Assembly (NCBI RefSeq): GCF_009363435.1
Contig: NZ_CP045354.1
Coordinates: 4,926,501 to 4,990,500, forward strand
DNA: 64,000 nucleotides
Reading direction: 5' to 3'
From: Labrenzia sp. THAF82
Lineage (GTDB): Bacteria; Pseudomonadota; Alphaproteobacteria; Rhizobiales; Stappiaceae
Below the pieces are notes generated by a model. It worked only from the letters and a program-made list of their open reading frames with translations, was not told the origin of the DNA and made no database searches. Both the position numbers and the translations under genes were made by a program. Of the stretch, positions 36,031-44,286 are shown one piece after another. How positions within the stretch are numbered: position 1 is the stretch's first letter; each line of letters begins with the position of its first letter.

Positions 36031-37373
36031 TGGATCAAGGTTTGATCGTGCTCGCCTTGCGCCAGGAAACTGTTTTGGAGGAAATCTCGGCCTGAGGGTG
36101 AATAGTTTCGATTGTTCTCAATAACCGTTCCGACAATGGGCCTGTTCAGATTTTTTGCCCGGAACGGGCTCCCCAGATAAAGGTATTCGAAATCCCCAAC
36201 AAATAGATTGTCATCAACCACGTTGCCGTCATCTTCGATACGAATACCGGTCTGCAGGTTTTCAAAACAATTTCCTTGGTAGAGATTGTCCTTCGCAAAA
36301 TCTTCGAAAAGGTGAAGTTTCATCGGAAACGGCCAGCGGGGCGAAAGCGCGCGCTTGTCGACAAAACCGGCAATCAGTTCCGGGTTGAAGTGGTAACCGA
36401 GGAACTCGTCGGACTTGCCCCAAGACCTGTCACCCATCATGAGCTCCAATGAAACCGGATTTTCATAGGGGCTTTCGTCGCCGCAATCCCACATCACCAG
36501 ATCCCGCGCCTGGCGAGAAGCCACCCAGATGCCGATGTCCATGTTCTTAAAGGTGTTTCCTCGGATCACATTGCCATCAGAGCCCTGCAAGCGCGGCCGG
36601 CTTTCCGGGTTGGTCGTGTGAAATTCCCAGCAATTCTTGTAGTGAAAAATCCCACCAAACGCATTGCTGTCGAAGACGTTGTTCTCAATCAGGTTGAATG
36701 CGGAACCGTCAACCGACAGCCCCTCGCGGCGGGTGGGACCTATCCGCCGAATACCCTGGTTGGTGAAGAGGCCGTTGTTGCGTATCAGGTTTCCTGACAC
36801 GGTGTTTTTTTGCGATCCGTGTTCCAGATAGATGCCGACATGATGTCCATCTGCGACAATGGAATTCCGGATCGTTGCGCCAACGACATAGTGGTCGACA
36901 AAGACGCCGGTCATATAGGATTCGGTAATCGTGAGATGTTCCAGCACAACCCCGCTTGACGAAGCGGCTCGGGCAGCATCACGCGCTGGTGCGTCATCTT
37001 CCGGCGTTTGGCCCTCAATCAGAATACCGCCAGTGTCATGCAATCGGCAGTCGCGGATCGTGACATTGCGAAGACCTGGGCGAATGACGATGCCGCGCCG
37101 GTGCATGCCCGTGATTGTCGCCCCTCTGCAATCGAGAACAACATCGCTCTGCTCAATCGTGATGCTGCGGCGATAGCGGCATCCATTGTTGAGGAAAACC
37201 GTTCCAGTGCCGATTTCGGGCAATTCGCAATCCCGAAGTTCTGTCGGAATTCCGGTCAATGCACCAAATCGTGCGCCGCCCTTTACCTCCGACAGCGCAG
37301 GACCGGACAGGCAAAGCAGCAAAGCGACAAATGCCAATCTACGCACTAAGGGAGACAAGAAGCGTTCAATCAT
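35973..37373 (-). CDS. Secreted right-handed parallel beta-helix protein
   Basis: A 466-residue exported protein with a signal peptide at about 1-28. The mature part is a run of beta-helix rungs with the recurring NxIxxNxF pattern: NLIENNVFDSN, NVIRGNTFKN, NLYQGNCFEN and NVVDDNLFVG. This resembles NosD/pectate-lyase-like and periplasmic copper-binding folds. No catalytic pattern could be assigned. Its start overlaps the NTF2-like gene stop by 8 bases, so the two are probably co-translated. Its 3' end overlaps the TetR gene on the opposite strand by 58 bases. It likely binds or acts on a polysaccharide. Confidence 0.78.
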   Translation of the reverse strand: MIERFLSPLVRRLAFVALLLCLSGPALSEVKGGARFGALTGIPTELRDCELPEIGTGTVFLNNGCRYRRSITIEQSDVVLDCRGATITGMHRRGIVIRPGLRNVTIRDCRLHDTGGILIEGQTPEDDAPARDAARAASSSGVVLEHLTITESYMTGVFVDHYVVGATIRNSIVADGHHVGIYLEHGSQKNTVSGNLIRNNGLFTNQGIRRIGPTRREGLSVDGSAFNLIENNVFDSNAFGGIFHYKNCWEFHTTNPESRPRLQGSDGNVIRGNTFKNMDIGIWVASRQARDLVMWDCGDESPYENPVSLELMMGDRSWGKSDEFLGYHFNPELIAGFVDKRALSPRWPFPMKLHLFEDFAKDNLYQGNCFENLQTGIRIEDDGNVVDDNLFVGDFEYLYLGSPFRAKNLNRPIVGTVIENNRNYSPSGRDFLQNSFLAQGEHDQTLIHQPKPSEAGAVTDTSCPTG

Positions 37374-37809
37374 TGATTATGCAGGCAATCACCCAGTCCG
37401 AGCCGTCCTGAATAAGCTGGTAGTGACAAGTGAATTCAAAGACGGGCTCACCGTCTGAATTCTCTTGCGTCCAGTCCAGCGTCACCAGAGCTGCCGATCC
37501 GCTGACATGGCTGGAAGCGACACGAAACTCCGAATGACTGACACCTTCTTTCTCGAGGGCTTTCAGAAGCGCTTCTATGTTCTCAATCAGCTCTTCTTCA
37601 TCGGCAAAGACGTGCCCCTTTTCATGTTGCCAGATGATTGCAGGCATTGCGAAACAATCGCAGATGCGATCCACGTCGTAGTCGTTGAAACCTGACTGGT
37701 AATCATCAAAGAGTTCGGCAATGGCCACTTCGGCATCGCCGTTCGCTCCGGCACCTGCGCCAACTGCCGGGTCGTTGCCAGCACCCGCAAAACCACCGTC
37801 ATCCGCCAT
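37366..37809 (-). CDS. NTF2-like (SnoaL-type) small protein
   Basis: A 147-residue protein. The first 25 residues are glycine- and alanine-rich. The rest has a helix-rich start (AIAELFDDYQSGFNDYDVDRICDCF), then a beta-sheet with WQHEKGHVF and FTCHYQLIQDG, the NTF2/SnoaL cone fold. The ATG at 37809 has GGGGAGGCAGTC just before it; the frame extends to 37851 without a start signal. It ends in an 8-base overlap with the beta-helix gene. It begins 41 bases after the exonuclease gene stop, so the three may form a unit. Function is unknown. Confidence 0.65.
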   Translation of the reverse strand: MADDGGFAGAGNDPAVGAGAGANGDAEVAIAELFDDYQSGFNDYDVDRICDCFAMPAIIWQHEKGHVFADEEELIENIEALLKALEKEGVSHSEFRVASSHVSGSAALVTLDWTQENSDGEPVFEFTCHYQLIQDGSDWVIACIIND

Positions 37810-37850
37810 GACTGCCTCCCCGAAGGACTGCCCGCTGCGTTTGCTCGGCA

Positions 37851-38873
37851 TTACACCTCAGCCGCCACCGCATTGTCGGCATCCTCACCATCGTCATACC
37901 CTATCATATTGAGTGGACGTGCCTTTCGTCCATTCAATTCGCACCAGTGGACAAGCGCTTCTTCGGCGCCATGCGTCACCCAGATTTGTTCGGCACCCGT
38001 TTCAAGAATGGTCCGGCAAAGGTCGTCCCAGTCGGCATGATCAGACAGGATCAGGGGCAATTCAGCGCCGCGCTGGCGTGCACGGGCGCGCACACGCATC
38101 CAACCGGAGGCCATGGCAGTCACGGGGTCGCCGAACCGCCGCGCCCATCTGTCCGCAAGCTGGCCAGGGGGACACAGGATGATCTCTCCCTGAAGCTCCT
38201 TACCCCGTTTTGCGACGGGTTCCACGGAGCCCAGATCAATGCCCTGGCTCTGGTAATACGCGGTCAGTTTTTCCAGTGCGCCGTGTAGATAAATCGTCTT
38301 CTCGTAACCCGCTGCGCGCAATTCTCCGATGACCCTTTGCGCCTTGCCAAGCGCATAGGCTCCAACGAGATGGGCCTGTTCGGGGAACAGATCATGGGAG
38401 GACAGGAGTTTGTCGATCTCCTGCGCTGCCGGAGGATGGCGGAACACCGGCAGACCGAAGGTCGCTTCCGTCACGAAAGTGTCGCAGCGAATAAGCTCAA
38501 ATTCGGCGCAGGTCGGGTCACTCTGTCTTTTGTAGTCTCCAGAGACCACTGTCCGCCGACCTCCCTTTTGCAGCAAAACCTGGGCGGACCCAAGAACATG
38601 ACCAGCTGGGTGAAGCGACACAGTGACGCCGCCGACGGTGAGTGTCTCGCCGCACTCCACAGACTGAGCCGCGCCGCAAAAATTCTCGCCGTAGCGGATC
38701 GCCATGATGTCCAGCGTCTGACGTGTGGCCAGAACCGCGCCGTGACCCGCCCGAGCATGGTCGGCATGCCCATGCGTGATAATGGCCTTTTCGACCGGTC
38801 TTATCGGGTCAATATGCGCACCGGACTGGGAACAAAAGAGCCCTTCCGGCGTGAGCGTGAGGAGATCGGACAT
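37851..38873 (-). CDS. Ligase-associated beta-CASP metallo-hydrolase exonuclease
   Basis: A 340-residue metallo-beta-lactamase/beta-CASP nuclease. The first zinc site is HGHADH (H34, H36, D38, H39). A further histidine is in PAGHVLGSAQV, and the aspartate that bridges the metals is in VVSGDYKRQSDP. The C-terminal SDHADWDDL supplies the last histidine. These match the exonuclease that partners the ATP-dependent ligase, Lhr-Core and PdeM in a DNA-repair cluster. It lies 9.2 kb from that ligase but only 1.4 kb from Lhr-Core on the other strand. It likely trims DNA ends. Confidence 0.9.
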   Translation of the reverse strand: MSDLLTLTPEGLFCSQSGAHIDPIRPVEKAIITHGHADHARAGHGAVLATRQTLDIMAIRYGENFCGAAQSVECGETLTVGGVTVSLHPAGHVLGSAQVLLQKGGRRTVVSGDYKRQSDPTCAEFELIRCDTFVTEATFGLPVFRHPPAAQEIDKLLSSHDLFPEQAHLVGAYALGKAQRVIGELRAAGYEKTIYLHGALEKLTAYYQSQGIDLGSVEPVAKRGKELQGEIILCPPGQLADRWARRFGDPVTAMASGWMRVRARARQRGAELPLILSDHADWDDLCRTILETGAEQIWVTHGAEEALVHWCELNGRKARPLNMIGYDDGEDADNAVAAEV

Positions 38874-38944
38874 CTGGATCTAACTAGGTTCGGCTTTTGT
38901 CAAAGCCATATCCAAGCGGTCCGAAAACCGCCTGGAATTCAAGA

Positions 38945-40159
38945 CTACTGACAATAGGTGTATTCGATCCGGCAGTTGGAGGCGCCGTTGTTGGCGCACC
39001 ACCCCATCGCAAAACCCTGGGCCGCCTGCTCACTCTCTCCAGCTCCGATACCGTTGCTGCCGGGAGCGATCGCAAGCGCGTGACATCTGGCCTGCGTTGT
39101 GTCGGCGATCCGGCATTGCGGCCCACCACAATAGTTCATGGCGAACTGCTCGGCTCCGGCTTGTGTTGGTGCAGCTCCGTGACCATACGCGCCGTTCGGC
39201 GCGAGCGCGAACGCCATCCAGCCGCCGGCTGAGCCGGTTGACCTGTTTTGCACCGGTTGCTGCGGAGGCTGACTGCCACATTGCTGAAAAATGCCTGATA
39301 TTTGCTGTCCGTTGGAGCACATGATGCCACCCCACTGGAAACCGCGCTGGCCACGATCGGTCGCAACTTCAAACCAGTCATAACCGTCAAACCGAACGCC
39401 AGTGTTTCTGAGGATCGTGACCCAGGTTCCCTCGGTCAGACTTCCAACCTGTGCATAGTTGGTTCCCGGACCGCCACGAAGTTTTCCGCCAAGAGATTGT
39501 CCCTGAACATTCAGTTGCTGTGCAGCATTTGCAGCCTGTTGGGGATTCTGTACGGACCGGGCACCGCATTGCTCGAAAATGCCCGCGAGCTGCTGGCCAT
39601 TGGAGCACATGATACCGCCCCACTGAAAACCGCGCTGTCCACGGTCAGTTGCAACTTCAAACCAGTCGTAGCCGTTAAACCGAACGCCAGTGTTTGTCAG
39701 GATGGTGATCCATGTTCCTTCGGCAAGACTTCCCGTCTGGCGAAAATTCATGCCTGGCCCATCGCGAAGTTTGCCACCGAGCGACTGACCCTGAGCATTC
39801 AGGCGCGTCTCATTTCCGCCGACAGCGCCCCCCGCGTGGGTCTGACTACCTGTGGGGCGCGGAGCCGCCAGCTGGCAGGCAAAGGCGACGTCGCCGAGAT
39901 AAAGCGCGGGCTGACCGTTTTGGTCCGCAAAAGACACTTCCTCGCGGTCATTGAAATATCCACCGCGCCCGTCCGGAACAAGGTTCAGGTTACCAGTGTC
40001 ACCTTGATAGACTGCTCGCCCCTCTTCGGGGATCGTTTGCACGAATGCGAAACCGTCGCCGAGATTGCATTGATAAGCAAGACTTTCCGAGGCAGCCGAG
40101 ATGCCATGGCCCGAGACCACTCCTGCAGCCAAAAACCCCATAAAAACAAACGATTTCAA
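38945..40159 (-). CDS. Secreted tandem SH3-like repeat protein with C-terminal DUF4189
   Basis: A 404-residue exported protein. The TTG at 40159 is the start; AGGAGGG lies six bases upstream. Residues 1-23 look like a signal peptide. A beta-rich module fills about 28-97. Two bacterial SH3-like repeats follow (residues 120-199 and 216-295), about 84 percent identical, each with the core GQSLGGKLR and GYDWFEVATDRGQRG. The C-terminal 100 residues resemble DUF4189 (GGWMAFALAPNGAYG, cysteine-rich, two CR pairs). Such proteins are often surface-associated or envelope-bound. The high identity of the repeats suggests a fairly recent internal duplication. Confidence 0.82.
   Translation of the reverse strand: MKSFVFMGFLAAGVVSGHGISAASESLAYQCNLGDGFAFVQTIPEEGRAVYQGDTGNLNLVPDGRGGYFNDREEVSFADQNGQPALYLGDVAFACQLAAPRPTGSQTHAGGAVGGNETRLNAQGQSLGGKLRDGPGMNFRQTGSLAEGTWITILTNTGVRFNGYDWFEVATDRGQRGFQWGGIMCSNGQQLAGIFEQCGARSVQNPQQAANAAQQLNVQGQSLGGKLRGGPGTNYAQVGSLTEGTWVTILRNTGVRFDGYDWFEVATDRGQRGFQWGGIMCSNGQQISGIFQQCGSQPPQQPVQNRSTGSAGGWMAFALAPNGAYGHGAAPTQAGAEQFAMNYCGGPQCRIADTTQARCHALAIAPGSNGIGAGESEQAAQGFAMGWCANNGASNCRIEYTYCQ
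39275..39514 (-). repeat. SH3-like repeat 2 of the tandem pair
   Basis: This 240-base stretch encodes residues 216-295 and differs from repeat 1 at about 13 of 80 residues. The middle of the unit, around GYDWFEVATDRGQRG, is unchanged. Confidence 0.85.
39563..39802 (-). repeat. SH3-like repeat 1 of the tandem pair
   Basis: This 240-base stretch encodes residues 120-199 of the same protein. A 16-residue Gln/Asn/Ala-rich linker separates it from repeat 2. Confidence 0.85.
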
Positions 40160-40276
40160 GTAACCCTCCTAATCGAAATTTCTAAGTGAGAATTGACCAT
40201 TGGGAAGCTGAACACAAGCTGAACAAATAAGGGCGGACCACTCGCCTTTTTTTCCGGCCTATCCTAAAACGGTGTC

Positions 40277-42781
40277 ATGGATGCCCCACTCCTACCCAAC
40301 CGCTTCCAGAACTGGTTCGCCTCGCGCGGTTGGGCGCCGCGTGCGCACCAATTGCAGCTGATTGACCATCTGGAGCAAGGTCACTCCACCCTATTGATCG
40401 CACCAACAGGTGCAGGCAAAACGCTTGCAGGGTTCCTGCCGAGCCTGGTGGAACTGGAGCAAAAGGGCAAACGCAAGCCTGGACAGGCCGGACGCGGTAT
40501 CCACACGCTTTACATTTCACCGCTCAAGGCGCTCGCCGTCGACATTGCCCGCAATCTTGAAGCACCGGTTGCGGAAATGGGCCTGCCCATCAAGCTGGAA
40601 ACCCGGACCGGTGACACACCTTCTCACAAACGCCAGAGACAAAAACTCAATCCACCGGACATTCTGCTGACGACCCCGGAGCAGATCGCTCTGTTGTTGT
40701 CGGATCCGTTGTCCGCGCGTCTGTTCGGATCCCTTGAAACGGTCATCCTGGACGAACTCCATGCGCTGGTGACTTCAAAGCGCGGCGATCTGCTGGCTCT
40801 GGGCCTTGCCAGGTTGCGGCGCCTTGCACCGGGCCTCAGAACAATCGGCTTGTCCGCGACAGTGGCAGAGCCTGAGGACCTTCAGGCCTACCTTGTCGAT
40901 CAGACCGATCCGGAAAAACGAAACTTGTCGCATGTGGTTAAGGTCAGCGGCGGTGCCCAGCCGGATATTTCCATCCTCGTTTCAGAAGAGCGTCTTCCCT
41001 GGTCGGGTCATTCGTCGCGTTACGCCATCCCTGACATCTACCAAATGATCAAGGCGCACAATGTTTCGCTGCTGTTCGTCAACACGCGCAGCCAGGCCGA
41101 GATGGTTTTCCAGGAACTGTGGCGGATCAATGAGGATACTTTGCCGATCGCGCTGCACCACGGTTCACTGGATGTCGGCCAGCGACGCAAGGTCGAGGCT
41201 GCAATGGCGTCGGGTGGTCTGCGGGCGGTTGTTGCCACCTCTTCCCTGGATATGGGCATCGACTGGGGCGACATCGATCTTGTCATCAATATCGGCGCAC
41301 CGAAGGGAGCCAGCCGCCTTGCCCAGAGGATCGGGCGTGCCAACCACCGCATGGACGACCCCTCCAAGGCCATCTTAATTCCATCCAACAGGTTCGAGGT
41401 GCTTGAATGCCAGGCGGCACTTGCTGCTTCAAAAAGGGGTGAGCAAGACACGCCTCCGCTGCGCAAGGGCGCCCTGGACGTTCTTGCCCAGCATCTGCTC
41501 GGCCTCGCCTGCGCCGATCCTCTGGACGCGGTTGCCATATTTGATGAAATCCGTTCTTCGGAGACCTATCGGCAACTCGACTGGGAGACTTTCGAGCGGG
41601 TGCTCGATTTTGTTGCCACTGGTGGATACGCGCTGAAAAGCTATGAACAATACGCAAAGCTGCGCAAGGCGAAGGATGGACTCTGGCGCATTTCGCACCC
41701 GAAGATTGCGCAGCAATACCGGCTGAATGTCGGCACGATTGTCGAGGCTCCCAAGCTGAAGGTGCGGTTGGTTCGGTCGAAGGCCGATGGCCGGCGCACG
41801 CCTGTCGGGCGTGGTGGTCGAATTCTGGGAGAAATCGAGGAGTATTTCATCGACCAGATGACACCGGGCGACACCTTCCTGTTCGGCGGGGAGATCGTCC
41901 GTTTCGAAGGTATCAAGGAAACCGAGGCCTATGTTTCCCGGTCGAAAAGCGAAAACCCGATGATCCCGTCCTATATGGGCGGCAAATTTCCGCTCTCCAC
42001 GTATCTGGCCGAAGGCGTCAGAGCGATGCTTGCAGATCCGCCTTCCTGGAAAGAATTGCCGCATCAGGTGCGCGACTGGCTGGAGATCCAGCGCGACAAG
42101 TCCGTGCTGCCAGCCAAGGACGGATTGCTGGTCGAGACCTTCCCCAGATCCAACAAGCATTACATGGTCTGCTATCCGTTCGAAGGCCGTTTGGCGCACC
42201 AGACGCTCGGCATGCTGCTCACCAAACGGCTAGAGCGGATGGGCGCAAGACCCATGGGATTTGTTGCGAACGACTATGCGCTGTCCATTTGGGGTCTTGG
42301 CGACCTGTCGCTTCTGTTTTCGTCAGGAAAGATCCCGCTGGAGAAGTTGTTCGAACAAGACATTCTGGGCGACGATCTTGATGCGTGGCTGGCTGAATCC
42401 AGTCTGATGAAACGCACGTTTCGCAACTGTGCGGTGATCGCCGGCCTCATTGAGCGCCGGCATCCGGGCAAAGAGAAATCCGGCAGGCAGGTCACCGTAT
42501 CGACTGACTTGATCTATGATGTTCTGCGCGCTCATGAACCGGATCACATCTTGCTGAAAGCAACCTGGAACGATGCGGCGGAAGGACTTTTGGATATCTC
42601 GCGTCTGGGGGAACTTCTCACACGTATTCAGGGACGAATCACGCATACTAGCCTTGAGCACGTCTCTCCACTCGCCGTGCCCATTCTCCTGGAAATAGGC
42701 AAGGAACCGGTCTACGGGGAAGCGATGGATTCGCTATTGGAAGAGACGGCAGAGGAGCTGGTTCTGGAGGCCATGGAATGA
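40277..42781 (+). CDS. Ligase-associated Lhr-Core DEXH helicase
   Basis: An 834-residue 3'-5' DNA helicase of the Lhr-Core type. Walker A is APTGAGKT with K48. The DEXH box is LDELH at about 159-162. Motif VI-like sequences include QRIGRANHRMDD. The winged-helix and C-terminal core domain lie after about residue 420. Length and motifs match the helicase of the ligase-associated repair cluster (TIGR04121-type). It overlaps pdeM by four bases (ATGA), so the two are translationally coupled. Together with the exonuclease and ligase it likely acts on damaged DNA. The ATG at 40277 has no strong ribosome site. Confidence 0.92.
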   Translation: MDAPLLPNRFQNWFASRGWAPRAHQLQLIDHLEQGHSTLLIAPTGAGKTLAGFLPSLVELEQKGKRKPGQAGRGIHTLYISPLKALAVDIARNLEAPVAEMGLPIKLETRTGDTPSHKRQRQKLNPPDILLTTPEQIALLLSDPLSARLFGSLETVILDELHALVTSKRGDLLALGLARLRRLAPGLRTIGLSATVAEPEDLQAYLVDQTDPEKRNLSHVVKVSGGAQPDISILVSEERLPWSGHSSRYAIPDIYQMIKAHNVSLLFVNTRSQAEMVFQELWRINEDTLPIALHHGSLDVGQRRKVEAAMASGGLRAVVATSSLDMGIDWGDIDLVINIGAPKGASRLAQRIGRANHRMDDPSKAILIPSNRFEVLECQAALAASKRGEQDTPPLRKGALDVLAQHLLGLACADPLDAVAIFDEIRSSETYRQLDWETFERVLDFVATGGYALKSYEQYAKLRKAKDGLWRISHPKIAQQYRLNVGTIVEAPKLKVRLVRSKADGRRTPVGRGGRILGEIEEYFIDQMTPGDTFLFGGEIVRFEGIKETEAYVSRSKSENPMIPSYMGGKFPLSTYLAEGVRAMLADPPSWKELPHQVRDWLEIQRDKSVLPAKDGLLVETFPRSNKHYMVCYPFEGRLAHQTLGMLLTKRLERMGARPMGFVANDYALSIWGLGDLSLLFSSGKIPLEKLFEQDILGDDLDAWLAESSLMKRTFRNCAVIAGLIERRHPGKEKSGRQVTVSTDLIYDVLRAHEPDHILLKATWNDAAEGLLDISRLGELLTRIQGRITHTSLEHVSPLAVPILLEIGKEPVYGEAMDSLLEETAEELVLEAME

Positions 42782-43515
42782 GTGCACTCACGTCACATTT
42801 GCGCAAATACACAGCTGCGCCGGTGTGTCATGACATTCAGATCAATGGACAACTGGTGGGTCTCCACGACAGCGGCGTTTTGTGGTGGCCGGATGAGGCA
42901 ACCCTCGTTGTGGCCGACCTGCATCTTGAAAAAGGCTCCAGCTATGCCCGGCGCGGCATCATGCTGCCGCCTTACGACACTGGCGTCACGCTGGAAAAAC
43001 TCGCAGGTGTTATCGATGCTTTCGATCCTGCCCGTGTGATCTGCCTCGGCGACAGTTTTCATGATCCGGACGGATCGGACCGCCTGCCCGCCCCATACCG
43101 TGCCATGCTGACAACATTGCAACTCGGACGGGAATGGATCTGGGTCACAGGCAATCATGACCCGGTGGCTCCCGTCCGGCTTTGCGGTGAAACAGTCGAC
43201 GATGTTGCCATCGGACCTTTGACCTTTCGGCATGAGCCGATCGAAGGTGTTGGAGCGGTCGACGCCGTGGGTGAGGTCTGTGGTCACTTGCACCCCGCCG
43301 CCAGAGTGCGGCGGTTTGGACGCTCGATCCGTCGAGCCTGCTTTGCAACAGATGGCACCCGCCTGATTTTGCCCGCGTTCGGTGCATTGACGGGTGGCCT
43401 TAATGTGACCGACGAGGCATACGCCTTGATTTTCCAGCGCAGGAAATTTTCTGTCTTCATGTTGGGCAACGACCGACTGTTTCCGTTCACAGCGTCGCGG
43501 CTTGTCGCAGACTGA
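42778..43515 (+). CDS. pdeM: Ligase-associated metallophosphoesterase PdeM
   Basis: A 245-residue calcineurin-like phosphoesterase. Metal-binding motifs are ADLHLEKG (D47, H49), GDSFHD, GNHD and GHLHP. This is the Mn-dependent nuclease/phosphodiesterase of the Lhr-Core-ligase cluster. It starts inside the helicase stop (ATGA) and is coupled to it. Its 3' end overlaps the frame of the P-loop kinase gene by about 14 bases if that gene uses its TTG. It likely removes phosphate or nucleotides at DNA ends. Confidence 0.92.
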   Translation: MSALTSHLRKYTAAPVCHDIQINGQLVGLHDSGVLWWPDEATLVVADLHLEKGSSYARRGIMLPPYDTGVTLEKLAGVIDAFDPARVICLGDSFHDPDGSDRLPAPYRAMLTTLQLGREWIWVTGNHDPVAPVRLCGETVDDVAIGPLTFRHEPIEGVGAVDAVGEVCGHLHPAARVRRFGRSIRRACFATDGTRLILPAFGALTGGLNVTDEAYALIFQRRKFSVFMLGNDRLFPFTASRLVAD

Positions 43516-44113
43516 CGATCAAAGAGTGACCAACACTTACTCCACCTTGCTGATTTTCGGCACATCTCACGCCGGAAAATCTACTCTTGCAACACGTATC
43601 GGCAAAGACCTTGGCTGGCCCGCTCTATCCACGGACAAAATGGGAAGGCATCCGGGCAGACCTTGGCCCAGTGTCAGGAAACAGGTCGCCGAATTTTATT
43701 CGAAACTGTCAGAGGAAACTATTTACTGGTTTCTGCGAGTTCATCATGAAAACATGTGGCCGCACCTCAAAGACAGGATCAGCACCGCCAGTCAATCGGG
43801 TTCAGGGTGTGTGATTGAGGGATCGGCACTTCGCCCGGAATTCATTGCCGAAATGCAACTACCCCGCACCCTCACAGTCGGGCTTTATGCGAGCAATGCA
43901 TTTCTGAGGCAGCGCATGGAAGCTGAAAGTCTCTATTCGGATCAGGATGAGCCAACGAAACAGTTGATAGAGAAATTCATTCGGCGCTCACTTACAGACA
44001 ACGACAACATTGTTGAAGCGGCAACGCGTTATGGGTTGCCATTGATAGATGTGTCGGATCCATCATTTCTCGGCGTCGAAGCCGATCGGCTCGTTGAGAA
44101 ACTGCGCCAATAA
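43502..44113 (+). CDS. P-loop kinase-like protein downstream of pdeM
   Basis: A protein of up to 203 residues with a clear Walker A motif, GTSHAGKST (about residues 20-28), and no transmembrane segments. The rest looks like a small nucleoside/nucleotide or polynucleotide kinase-like fold: STDKMGRHPG could hold the base-adjacent acid, and RQRMEAES lies in a lid-like region. The start is ambiguous. A TTG at 43502 overlaps pdeM by 14 bases, while a GTG at 43526 does not overlap. Neither has a strong ribosome site. Its position suggests it travels with the DNA-repair genes, but that is inference. The substrate is unknown. Confidence 0.65.
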   Translation: MSQTDDQRVTNTYSTLLIFGTSHAGKSTLATRIGKDLGWPALSTDKMGRHPGRPWPSVRKQVAEFYSKLSEETIYWFLRVHHENMWPHLKDRISTASQSGSGCVIEGSALRPEFIAEMQLPRTLTVGLYASNAFLRQRMEAESLYSDQDEPTKQLIEKFIRRSLTDNDNIVEAATRYGLPLIDVSDPSFLGVEADRLVEKLRQ

Positions 44114-44139
44114 CCAGGCGGAGCTGTTTTCTGTTCGCA

Positions 44140-44247
44140 TCATAGCAAGCGATAGCCGGCGAAAATCAGAACGGCGATCACAACGACAATCAGGATTACG
44201 TTCTTGCGCAGCTCCTTGCGCACAAAACTGTCGAGCTCTTTGCTCAT
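44140..44247 (-). CDS. 35-residue single-pass membrane peptide
   Basis: A short frame encodes 35 residues: a charged N-terminus (MSKELDSFVRKELRKN), a run of 12-15 hydrophobic residues and a basic end. The ATG at 44247 has a GAGG site eight bases upstream. It sits 39 bases downstream of the AI-2E family transporter stop, on the same strand. The charge pattern fits a small inner-membrane protein. Whether it is translated cannot be told from sequence alone. Confidence 0.6.
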   Translation of the reverse strand: MSKELDSFVRKELRKNVILIVVVIAVLIFAGYRLL

Positions 44248-44286
44248 ATGGTCGCCCTCAAAACCAAATTCCCAGCAACAGGTTGT

